From Bacillota bacterium (GTDB taxonomy: Bacteria > Bacillota > Clostridia > Christensenellales > Pumilibacteraceae), in contig DXHT01000024.1 of assembly GCA_019113265.1 (NCBI GenBank), positions 1-48,378 of the forward strand: a stretch of 48,378 nt of DNA. Direction: 5' to 3'. A program made the position numbers and the translations under genes. How positions within the stretch are numbered: the first letter of the stretch is position 1; every line of letters begins with the position of its first letter. Below are positions 41,936-48,378 of this stretch, one piece after another. Under the pieces are notes generated by a model that saw only the letters and a program-made list of their open reading frames with translations, was not told the origin of the DNA and searched no databases.

Positions 41936-42290
41936 AGCCGAGGACAATATGAAACGCTCCGCACGTGTAGTCGCTTGCGGAGCGAAAATTCCGCTTCATG
42001 TCACGACGTGGCAAAAATTCAAGGTCGCGGAAGATGAGCCGACGGCAGAAAAAGAAAAAACGCTTTATCAAGCCGAGGACAATATGAAACGCTCCGCGCG
42101 TGTAGTCGCTTGCGGAGCGAAAATGCCGCCTCATGTCACGACGCGGCAAAAACTCAATGTCGCGGAAGTTGAGCCGACGACAGAAAAAGAAAGAACGCTG
42201 TAAACGAGCCAAGGACAGAAAAAGAAAAAACGCTTTACCGAGCCGACGGCAATATAAAACGCTCCGCGCGTGTAGTCGCTTGCGGAGCGA
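41936..42290. repeat. Tandem ~135-bp repeat with three stem-loop copies
   Basis: Units start at 41936 (AGCCGAGGAC), 42071 (same) and 42207 (AGCCAAGGAC, rearranged). Each carries CGCTCCGC...GCGGAGCG (stems at 41955/41977, 42090/42112, 42260/42282), with a conserved 14-nt loop containing GTGTAGTCGCTT. A weaker second stem (GCCGC/GCGGC) keeps pairing between units through G-T to G-C change. The plus strand could encode an 84-residue repeat peptide after GAGGACAAT, but most differences between units change the amino acid, so a protein is unlikely. Confidence 0.8.
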
Positions 42291-42301
42291 AAAAACAACA
42301 T

Positions 42302-42330
42302 AAAAGCCGACGCATGTGCGTCGGCTTTTT
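42302..42330. terminator. Bidirectional terminator after efp
   Basis: AAAAGCCGACGCA-TG-TGCGTCGGCTTTT is a perfect 13-bp stem with T-rich tails on both strands (TTTTTAAG on plus; TTTTATGTTGTTTTTT on minus). It is 5 nt after the efp stop. Confidence 0.92.
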
Positions 42331-42334
42331 AAGA

Positions 42335-42892
42335 TCACTTAACTCTCGACATATATTCGCCCGTTCTCGTATCGACGCGGATCTTGTCGCCGATGTTGAT
42401 GAACAGCGGAACCTGTATCGCCGCGCCCGTTTCGAGCGTCGCGGGCTTGTTGCCGGCCTTGGACGTATCACCCTGAATTCCGGGCTCCGTTTCCGCTATG
42501 GTAAGCTCCACGAAATTAGGGGGATCAACGCTGAAAGGAACATCCTTATAGGACTGGATGGAAACCATCATTTCGGGAATGATGTATTTAAGAGCGTCAC
42601 GGCAATCGTCTATATTGATGCTTATCTGATCGAACGTCTCGGGATCCATGAAATAGCAGAAATCGTCATCCGCATAGAGGAACTGATAGGACTTGGTGTC
42701 TATCCTTGCATCGAGAAATTTCTCCGTCGGGCTGAACGATTCTTCGAGAACCTGTCCAGTAACGACGTTCTTGTATTTCGTTCTGACGAACGCCGAACCC
42801 TTACCCGGCTTGACGTGCTGGAAGTCCACAACACGGAACACCTTGCCGTCCTTTTCAAACGTAGTGCCTTTTCTGAAATCGCCTGCTACCAT
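42335..42892 (-). CDS. efp: Elongation factor P
   Basis: Relieves ribosome stalling at proline stretches by binding beside the P-site tRNA. It has 185 residues: an N-terminal KOW-like domain with the tip loop [14 protein letters not shown] (its Lys near residue 32 is the usual modification site), a middle OB fold and a C-terminal OB fold ending [24 protein letters not shown] precedes ATG 42892. In Firmicutes it sits between pepP and spoIIIAA, as here except for the inserted plus-strand gene. Confidence 0.97.
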   Translation of the reverse strand: MVAGDFRKGTTFEKDGKVFRVVDFQHVKPGKGSAFVRTKYKNVVTGQVLEESFSPTEKFLDARIDTKSYQFLYADDDFCYFMDPETFDQISINIDDCRDALKYIIPEMMVSIQSYKDVPFSVDPPNFVELTIAETEPGIQGDTSKAGNKPATLETGAAIQVPLFINIGDKIRVDTRTGEYMSRVK

Positions 42893-42968
42893 AAAAATCT
42901 CCTTGTTAATTACTCTTTATATTGTCCGTTAGGACGGCACGCGCGCGGCGCGCTTATTTCGTCGCTTT

Positions 42969-44009
42969 TTATATGATAATACTTTTTGCAAAATTTGTCA
43001 AGTTCTCTATGCCGTCTTTTTTGACGACTACCATATCCTCTATGCGTACGCCGAACTTTTCAAGGTAAAGCCCCGGTTCGACGGTAATGACACAATTTTC
43101 GGGAAGCGGTTCGGTATTATTTGCGGAAAGACGAGGATTTTCGTGTATGTCTATTCCCACACCGTGACCGAGCGAATGCCCGAACTCGCGTTCAAAGCCG
43201 TTTGCACGGAAAATTTCGCGCGCAATGCTGTCCGCTTCCCTGCCGGTCATGCCCGCTTTGAGAAAATCAAGAACCGTCTGCTGTGCGGAAAGTACAAGAT
43301 CGAATACTTCGGAAATGCGCCGCACGGGTTCGCCGTAAACAAATGTACGCGTCATATCTGAGCAGTAGCCGTCCGCCTTTGCTCCTATGTCGAACAGCAC
43401 GACGTCTCCGCGTTCGAGTTTACGGTCGGATGCGGTGTGATGACAGTCGGACGCATTTTCGCCGAACGCGACAATGTTTTCAAACGCAAGCCCGTCAGCT
43501 CCGAGTTTGAGAAATCTGTACGTCAGTTCCGCACTTATGTCGCGCTCGCTGACTCCCGCTTTAAGATACGGCAATACCGCCGTCAGTGCGTGTTCCGTTA
43601 TATCCTGCGCCTTTTTGATCTTCTCTATCTCACTTTCCGTTTTAACGGAACGCATGTTTTCGAGCGCGTCGGATACGGATCGGAAGGTATAGCTCCCGAG
43701 AGCTTTTTTAAGAGCTTTGAACTGAGATACGGTAAGCTTATCATCCTCATATCCCACGAATTTCGCACCAGCCGCAGAGAGCTTGTCTGCAAGCAGTCCG
43801 TACAGCTTTTCGGACGTGGTTATGACTACGTCATACCCGTTTGCCGCCTTGCGCGCTGCCACCTCATACCTGAAATCGGTATAGAACGTGACTGAATCAG
43901 GCAAAAGCAGAACGCAACCGAAAGACGTTTCTATTCCCGTAAAATAAAATCTGTTTGAGCCGCCGAATATCAGAACGGCATCGTTTTTTTCGAACAGAGA
44001 TTCGTACAT
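42969..44009 (-). CDS. pepP: Xaa-Pro aminopeptidase (peptidase M24)
   Basis: Dinuclear metalloprotease removing N-terminal residues before proline, 346 residues. The creatinase-type N-domain starts MYESLFEKNDAVLIFGG. Metal ligands are visible in FDIGAKADGYCSDMTRTF (two Asp), GHSLGHGVGIDIHENP (His), VITVEPGLYLE (Glu) and FGVRIEDMVVV (Glu). ATG 44009 is used: the 100 extra residues in the track cover a basic non-coding stretch, and a consensus -10 box ends 6 nt before this ATG. No Shine-Dalgarno, so probably a leaderless mRNA. It is the normal upstream neighbour of efp. Confidence 0.95.
   Translation of the reverse strand: MYESLFEKNDAVLIFGGSNRFYFTGIETSFGCVLLLPDSVTFYTDFRYEVAARKAANGYDVVITTSEKLYGLLADKLSAAGAKFVGYEDDKLTVSQFKALKKALGSYTFRSVSDALENMRSVKTESEIEKIKKAQDITEHALTAVLPYLKAGVSERDISAELTYRFLKLGADGLAFENIVAFGENASDCHHTASDRKLERGDVVLFDIGAKADGYCSDMTRTFVYGEPVRRISEVFDLVLSAQQTVLDFLKAGMTGREADSIAREIFRANGFEREFGHSLGHGVGIDIHENPRLSANNTEPLPENCVITVEPGLYLEKFGVRIEDMVVVKKDGIENLTNFAKSIII
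42973..43001 (-). promoter_or_regulatory. Sigma-A promoter of efp inside the pepP 3-prime end
   Basis: TTGACA (42996-43001), 17-bp spacer, TATCAT (42973-42978). The leader is about 75 nt and GC-rich, with CGCGCCGCGCGCG and the small hairpin GTCC-TAAC-GGAC before the Shine-Dalgarno. Confidence 0.7.
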
Positions 44010-44015
44010 AATCGA

Positions 44016-44044
44016 ATTATAACATAAAGCGGCGCGTATGTAAA
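44016..44044 (-). promoter_or_regulatory. Sigma-A promoter giving a leaderless pepP transcript
   Basis: TTTACA (44039-44044), 17-bp spacer, TATAAT (44016-44021), then 6 nt (TCGATT) to the ATG, the same geometry as at rluB and nadK. Confidence 0.8.
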
Positions 44045-44439
44045 GCGGAATACGCCGCAGCTCGGCTCGCCTTATAAAAGCGAAGCGGCAAACGTAACGG
44101 CGGAAAAGCGCATTTTCGCACAATGCGTCGGTCGGGTTTGACCGACCCGTCATATCCGCATTTTCCGATCGCGCTTTGCTTGTCGGTTGCCGCACATCGG
44201 TCAAGGCTCGATCGATATGGCCGCGCCAATGAAACGCCCGTAAAACGACTTTTCCGCCGCCCGCGCTCGCGCCGCGACAGTCGCGTTCAGTGCCGCGCCA
44301 TATAGGCATTTAACTGTTTTAGGCACGTAAACGTCGGTAAGTTCATAACCTCTTCGACAGACGCCCGCACGGAGACGCAAGCGCGGAACATACTCCGAAC
44401 GGCACAGAACATACGCGCCGAACGAGCAAAGCCGATAGA
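44045..44439. other. GC-rich spacer between the Nfo-like gene and pepP
   Basis: No supported gene. Minus-strand frames stay open (101 codons at 44201-44506, and the false pepP extension) but show no motif, Shine-Dalgarno or hydrophobic pattern. GGTCGG-GTTTGA-CCGACC (near 44131) is a short hairpin. No T-tailed terminator for the upstream operon was found. Confidence 0.5.
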
Positions 44440-45282
44440 TCAGACCGCCGAATGCATTCTCTTCATTGCAAGCGCGTCTTCCGCCTGAGTGCCGTCCGAC
44501 TCGCAAATTATGAACGGACGCAGTTTATACTCGTCTATAAGTTTTGCGAGTCCCTCGTAATTCGGACCGTATTTGTCATCCGCGAACGTGAGGTGTTTGA
44601 GTTCTCCCTTTTCCCCGTACATGATCTTGGAAAAATGAACGTGGAACTCCTGCGCGCGCTTGTCGCCCAGCTTTTCTGCGGTGTAATCTATGATGCGCTT
44701 ATAGTCGTCGTATCCCTTTATTCCTCCGCGTGTATAGCTGTTTATATGCCCGAAATCGAAACAGGGGTAAAGCCGTTTATCGGCGGTACAGAAGTCTACA
44801 ACCTCTTCCACCGTGCCTATCTGATTGAGCTTGCCCATCGTTTCGGGGCAAAGTATGAAATCGAAACCCACGTCCCCCAAAGAATCCATCATCGCCGCAA
44901 TATTGTACTTTGCACGGGCGACGGCGTCTTTTCTCTCCGATTTTCCGCACGACGCGGGGTGAAACACGGTGCGCTTACCACCGAACATATTTTCCGCAAT
45001 AAGCGTCTGCCTTATGTAACCCACGGACTTTTCTATCATGTCCGGATCGGGATTTGCAAAATTTGTATAATACGGAGCGTGAGAACTTATCTCAACGTCG
45101 CACTCGGCAAACGCCGCCGCAATTTCCGCCGCCGCTTCTTCGCTTATTCTTACGCCGCGTCCGAACGAATACTCATACGCATTGAGTCCCATTCCCGCGA
45201 GCCATGCCGCCGCTTCCTTGGTGCGCTTATGCCCTTGCTCGTAAAAGGAAAGCGAATTTCCGCTCGGTCCTATTCTCAGCAT
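44440..45282 (-). CDS. Endonuclease IV-like TIM-barrel protein (AP endonuclease family 2)
   Basis: Xylose-isomerase-like barrel of 280 residues with the endonuclease IV metal-site pattern: SSHAPYYTNFANP, TVFHPAS, ILCPETMGK (usual ETTAG), CFDFGHINSYT (usual DTCH), EFHVHFSKI and a final ICESDGTQAEDA. The pattern implies a tri-metal phosphoesterase acting on abasic DNA, but several blocks differ from classical Nfo, so a distinct substrate is possible. ATG 45282 is used: GGAG is about 11 nt upstream, and the ATG overlaps the ribF stop. Last gene of the infB unit. Confidence 0.85.
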   Translation of the reverse strand: MLRIGPSGNSLSFYEQGHKRTKEAAAWLAGMGLNAYEYSFGRGVRISEEAAAEIAAAFAECDVEISSHAPYYTNFANPDPDMIEKSVGYIRQTLIAENMFGGKRTVFHPASCGKSERKDAVARAKYNIAAMMDSLGDVGFDFILCPETMGKLNQIGTVEEVVDFCTADKRLYPCFDFGHINSYTRGGIKGYDDYKRIIDYTAEKLGDKRAQEFHVHFSKIMYGEKGELKHLTFADDKYGPNYEGLAKLIDEYKLRPFIICESDGTQAEDALAMKRMHSAV

Positions 45283-46160
45283 ATGTCCGTCCACTCCTTA
45301 TCCTTTTGTATTCTTGCGACAAGCTCTTCCGCGTTTGCAAACTTGCGCACGGGGCGCAGATAGCGGTAAAAATACACCGCCGCAAACTCGTGAAGCAGAC
45401 TGCCGCCGTCGTAATCTATAAGATTGGTCTCCACCGCGACTTTACTCTGCGAGAACGTCGGGCGAGGCCCCACATTCGTCACCGCACGGTAACGCTTCCC
45501 GTCTATCTCCGCATATGTACCGTAAACTCCCTGTTTGGGCGTAAGCACGCCCGCGGGTATGCGCTGATTTATGGTAGGCACTCCTATGTTATGCCCTCTT
45601 CCGTCGCCGCTCACCACATTACCGCGTATGTGATATGGCGTAACGAGCATTTTTCTCGCCGCATCGACGTCACCCGTCGTCAGGTAGTTTTTTATAAGCG
45701 TCGTGGATACGCAAACGCCGTGATATATGACGGTAGGCACTACCGTAAGTCCTATGCCCTTGCCGTCGCACAGCGCTTTAAGCGCATCCACGCCGAGAAG
45801 ATCGCAACCGAACGTGTAATTCTGCCCGCACACGAGGTGAAGCGGTTGATATTCCGCCGTCAGTTTTTCAAAAAATTCCGCGCCGCGCATATTGCGGATG
45901 GCGGAATAATAAAGCGTTAAGCAGAACTCCGCTCCGCACTCGGCGTAAAGCGGCTTTCTGTCGTGATAAGAATAAATGGGAGCTTTTTTAACGTCCGGAA
46001 TGTCCGCGAACGTGGAAATGGCGGGAACGCAACCAAGCTCCGCCGCCTTGGATACGGTCGCGGATATTATGGCGCGGTGCCCGATATGCACCCCGTCGAA
46101 ATAGCCGAGAGCAAGACAAAATTTTCCGTCGAACGGTTTACCGAATTCGGCAGTGATCAT
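45276..46160 (-). CDS. ribF: Riboflavin kinase/FAD synthetase
   Basis: Bifunctional enzyme making FMN then FAD. The N-terminal nucleotidyltransferase has LALGYFDGVHIGHRAII (residues ~15-31) and VSTTLIKNYLTTGDVDAA near residue 150. The C-terminal kinase has GDGRGHNIGVPTIN (usual GRxLGFPTAN), GVYGTYAEIDG, and VTNVGPRPTF. Length 294 is slightly short. It overlaps truB by 4 nt in the standard Firmicutes truB-ribF order. No FMN riboswitch is present. Confidence 0.96.
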   Translation of the reverse strand: MITAEFGKPFDGKFCLALGYFDGVHIGHRAIISATVSKAAELGCVPAISTFADIPDVKKAPIYSYHDRKPLYAECGAEFCLTLYYSAIRNMRGAEFFEKLTAEYQPLHLVCGQNYTFGCDLLGVDALKALCDGKGIGLTVVPTVIYHGVCVSTTLIKNYLTTGDVDAARKMLVTPYHIRGNVVSGDGRGHNIGVPTINQRIPAGVLTPKQGVYGTYAEIDGKRYRAVTNVGPRPTFSQSKVAVETNLIDYDGGSLLHEFAAVYFYRYLRPVRKFANAEELVARIQKDKEWTDIC

Positions 46161-47017
46161 TTGCTATTACCGTCCTCTTTCAGATATACGCATATTTTTA
46201 CCCCGCCCGTTTCATCGGCGGCAATCCCGAAAAGCTCCCCGTCGCAGTATAGCGCGAACTCACCGCTCGGCGCGCCTTCTATTCTCACCGGCACTCCGTC
46301 GGATATCTTTCGGTACAACGCGCTCGGCGCGTCCACTCTCGGAAGCTCGGAAAGAACGCGCTCCGCGGGTATCACGTCAGAGGGAGTCATGTTTTCGGGA
46401 AGGATCGCATCGTCAGCAAAAAAGTTGCCGCATCTCGTGCGCTTTATGTAAGTCATCGTCGCAAGAGAACCGAGGGAATGCGCTATATCGCGGCAAAGCG
46501 AACGGATGTACGTTCCCGACGAACAGTCCACTTCAAACATATACTCGTTCTCACCCGTTTCACGGATGAGCCGCAGTTCGTTTATCGTCACAACGGACGG
46601 AGCAAGCTCCGCAATGATGCCCTTCCGCGCAAGCGCGTATGACCTTACGCCGCCTACCGATTTCGCACTGTAAGCGGGCGGATACTGCTCTTGACTGCCC
46701 AGAAAGGATGATAAGCCGCCTATTATGTCTGACATAGTAGGTATTTCCGACGTCTCTGCGGTTATTGTCCCCGTACTGTCAAGCGTGTCCGTTTCGTAGC
46801 CGAACTTAAAACTCGCCTCGTACGTCTTGGTCTTTGTTAAAAACCTGTCGAACAGGCGCGTACACTTTCCCACACCCATGAGAAGCACGCCCTCGCCCAT
46901 CGGGTCGAGCGTACCCATATGCCCGACGCGCCTTTCGCCGAGAGCGCGTCTTACGACGGATACCGCTTTTGAGCTGGATATACCTGCCGGTTTATATGCG
47001 TTTGCTATTCCGTTCAT
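46157..47017 (-). CDS. truB: tRNA pseudouridine-55 synthase
   Basis: Forms pseudouridine 55 in the T loop of tRNAs. N-terminal AYKPAGISSSKAVSVVRRALG, the catalytic GHMGTLDPMGEGVLLMGVGKCTR (catalytic Asp near residue 38), and the CSSGTYIRSLCRDIAHSLG block near residue 170 are clear. Length 286 is normal, with a C-terminal PUA-like end. It overlaps nrnA and ribF by 4 nt each. Confidence 0.97.
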   Translation of the reverse strand: MNGIANAYKPAGISSSKAVSVVRRALGERRVGHMGTLDPMGEGVLLMGVGKCTRLFDRFLTKTKTYEASFKFGYETDTLDSTGTITAETSEIPTMSDIIGGLSSFLGSQEQYPPAYSAKSVGGVRSYALARKGIIAELAPSVVTINELRLIRETGENEYMFEVDCSSGTYIRSLCRDIAHSLGSLATMTYIKRTRCGNFFADDAILPENMTPSDVIPAERVLSELPRVDAPSALYRKISDGVPVRIEGAPSGEFALYCDGELFGIAADETGGVKICVYLKEDGNSK

Positions 47018-47958
47018 TCGACGTCGGTATCTCTTATGGCTTTAAGTATTTTGTCTATGACGTCTTCCGTTCTGCCGAAAATGCGGCAACCTGCGGCGTA
47101 AATATGCCCGCCGCCGCCGAAAACGGCCGCTATGTCGTTTACATGCCGACGACGCGAACGGAAACTCACTTTATATTCGTTTTCACGCTCCGCGCACATG
47201 CTCACTCCCACTTCCACGCCGTTTACGGAAATGGCATAGTCTATTATGCCCTCCGTGTCGTTGGAGCTTATACCGCACTCGTCGAGAAGTTGCTGAGTCA
47301 TTGGGATTATACAGATCTTGCCGTTCATGTAGAAACGCATAGCCTCTATCGACTTTGCAATAAGCATGGTCTTCGCACGGCTGCGGCTGCGGTACAATTT
47401 TGTGGCTATGCCGTGGCAATCCGCGCCGAGGCATGCGAGTCTGTAAGCGGTATAAAGCACCTTTTTATCCGTATTACTGTGCATAAAGTGCCCTGTGTCC
47501 GTTGACAGACCGACGTATAAACTGTCGGCTATGCCGCGCGTTATCTTCCCCGTCGGTTCGAGCAGATCGAACACTATTTCGCAGGTGCTGGACGCATTGC
47601 TCTTTACGAGATTGATATCGGCAAAGCCCTCATGCCCCTCGTGGTGGTCTATACAAACCGTCCTCTCAGCGGTGCGAAAATATCCTTCCATTCTTCCTAT
47701 ACGGTCGAAGGACGCGCAATCCACGGCAATGAACAGGTCGTAACTCTTGCGTGTCAGCACGTTAAATTCGTCGCTTCCCGCCATAAAGCGGTAGGACTCG
47801 GGTACGGGAGAAGGACTGCACGCGTCCGCGCTCTTTCCGAGTTCGCGGCAATAGTCGCGCAATGCGAAAGCAGACCCAAGGCAATCGCCGTCGGGCCTGA
47901 TATGTCCGCATATAAGCACCGTGCGAGCTTCGTTTATAGCTTCAAGAATGCTGTTCAT
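47014..47958 (-). CDS. nrnA: DHH-family phosphoesterase (NrnA-like oligoribonuclease/pAp phosphatase)
   Basis: Manganese phosphoesterase that degrades nanoRNA and dephosphorylates pAp in related bacteria. Motifs: GHIRPDGDCLGSAFAL near residue 18, FIAVDCASFDR near residue 78, VCIDHHEGHEGF (DHH, near residue 105), and the C-terminal DHHA1 GGGGHIYAAGC near residue 285. Length 314. It lies between rbfA and truB, as in most Firmicutes; it overlaps rbfA by 17 nt. Confidence 0.96.
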   Translation of the reverse strand: MNSILEAINEARTVLICGHIRPDGDCLGSAFALRDYCRELGKSADACSPSPVPESYRFMAGSDEFNVLTRKSYDLFIAVDCASFDRIGRMEGYFRTAERTVCIDHHEGHEGFADINLVKSNASSTCEIVFDLLEPTGKITRGIADSLYVGLSTDTGHFMHSNTDKKVLYTAYRLACLGADCHGIATKLYRSRSRAKTMLIAKSIEAMRFYMNGKICIIPMTQQLLDECGISSNDTEGIIDYAISVNGVEVGVSMCAERENEYKVSFRSRRRHVNDIAAVFGGGGHIYAAGCRIFGRTEDVIDKILKAIRDTDVE

Positions 47959-48292
47959 GTTCGGATATTTCCTTTAATATCGAGTCTATTTTCCGCCCGT
48001 ACTCCTCGGACGTATCCGCTTTGAAAGTGAGAGCGGGTACGGTGCGCATCCCGCGCAGGCGCGCCGCAAGCTGTCTGCGGATAAATCCCGCAGACGAGTT
48101 CAGCGCGGCTATCGCCGATTCCGAGTCCCCCATAACGCTCACGTATATGCGCGCGTATTTGAGGTCTTTGGACACTTCCGCCGCCGTCACGGTGGTCATC
48201 AGAGGCACATTCGGATTTCTCAGTTCGTCGCGTATGATGCCCGATACCTCGCGCACTATCTCCCCCGCGACTCTGTCCGTCTTGTAGCTCAT
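47942..48292 (-). CDS. rbfA: Ribosome-binding factor A
   Basis: Small KH-fold factor for 30S subunit maturation, 116 residues. The N-terminus RVAGEIVREVSGIIRDELRNP and the middle VTAAEVSKDLKYARIYVSVMG are typical, and RRQLAARLRGMRTVPALTFKAD completes the KH fold. It is coupled to infB by an ATGA overlap; GGAGAG lies 5-6 nt before the ATG. Confidence 0.97.
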   Translation of the reverse strand: MSYKTDRVAGEIVREVSGIIRDELRNPNVPLMTTVTAAEVSKDLKYARIYVSVMGDSESAIAALNSSAGFIRRQLAARLRGMRTVPALTFKADTSEEYGRKIDSILKEISEHEQHS

Positions 48293-48378
48293 TTAACTCT
48301 CTCCGAAATGTACGCTTCGATCTCGTCGCCTTCCGCAAAATCGGAATACCCGTCTATCGATATACCGCACTCATAACC
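48289..48378 (-). CDS. infB: Translation initiation factor IF-2, C-terminal end only
   Basis: The last 29 residues are visible, from GYECGISIDGYSDFAEGD to AYISERVK. The GYECGI...DxxEGDxIE(A) pattern is the conserved C-terminus of IF-2. The rest of the gene lies beyond the right edge. Followed by rbfA with a 4-nt overlap. Confidence 0.93.
   Translation of the reverse strand, partial: GYECGISIDGYSDFAEGDEIEAYISERVK

Noticed and set aside
41949-42203. 84-codon ORF encoding two MKRSARVVACGAK repeats
   Set aside because: It has a Shine-Dalgarno-like site, but most differences between repeat units are amino-acid changing and the third unit is not open. The repeated stem-loop explains the similarity better.
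44201-44506. 101-codon minus-strand ORF after the Nfo-like gene
   Set aside because: It starts inside the Nfo-like gene, has no Shine-Dalgarno and shows no recognisable motif. Typical of open frames in GC-rich spacer.

Overview
The window is a gene-dense piece of a Gram-positive, endospore-forming Clostridia chromosome. The evidence is the complete spoIIIAA-AH operon, spoIVB, a ytfJ/DUF2953 pair, two S11 D-Ala-D-Ala carboxypeptidases, the clostridial IspH-ribosomal S1 fusion, and a biotin/Na+ decarboxylase operon typical of anaerobic fermenters. Gene order closely follows the Bacillus/Clostridium backbone (pepP-efp-spoIIIA-nusB-folD-xseAB-ispA-dxs-nadK-argR-recN-spoIVB). A finer placement (perhaps Christensenellales-like gut Clostridia) is a guess. 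Apart from two plus-strand genes, everything reads leftward on the minus strand.

Layout, right to left (direction of transcription). (1) 48378-44440: tail of the infB operon (infB end, rbfA, nrnA, truB, ribF, an endonuclease IV-like gene), all overlapping. (2) 44009-42335: pepP (apparently leaderless) and efp, followed by a strong bidirectional terminator. (3) 42301-41665: non-coding, with an AT-rich stretch and a ~135-bp tandem repeat carrying three copies of a stem-loop. (4) 40606-41664 (+): an amidase-like protein without signal peptide, divergent from spoIIIA. (5) 40528-35989: spoIIIAA-AH. (6) 35885-30448: nusB, folD, xseA, xseB, ispA, dxs, preceded by a leader holding a promoter, a 15-codon ORF and an intrinsic terminator. 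(7) 30000-26988: nadK (leaderless promoter), argR, recN. (8) 24642-26852 (+): a secreted lipoprotein esterase with a poly-C tract upstream, apparently inserted between recN and spoIVB. (9) 24138-21172: spoIVB, a SpoIIM-like membrane protein, dacF and a 37-residue ORF coupled to dacF. (10) 20782-15717: site-2 protease, scpA, scpB, DUF2953, ytfJ, a second carboxypeptidase, and rluB with its own leaderless promoter. (11) 15584-4913: one long apparent polycistron from a carboxyltransferase/Na+ decarboxylase module through surE, a flavoprotein, aroH, cmk and plsC to ispH-rpsA, ending in a strong terminator. (12) 4601-1: a zinc-ribbon protein of unknown function, a membrane dipeptidase, purB, and a truncated polytopic membrane protein.

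The genes cover isoprenoid synthesis (dxs, ispA, ispH), translation and ribosome maturation (infB, rbfA, truB, efp, rpsA, nusB, rluB), chromosome condensation (scpAB), DNA repair (recN, xseAB, Nfo-like), sporulation, and a Na+-coupled biotin carboxylation/decarboxylation system. No phage, IS element, CRISPR array, rRNA or complete tRNA was seen. The most unusual signals are regulatory. Three genes and one leader ORF have a near-consensus -10 box only 5-6 nt before the start codon, which implies leaderless mRNAs. Two sporulation-region genes have sigma-E-like promoters in the same position. There is also a candidate leader-peptide attenuator ahead of nusB and an unexplained structured repeat beside efp.
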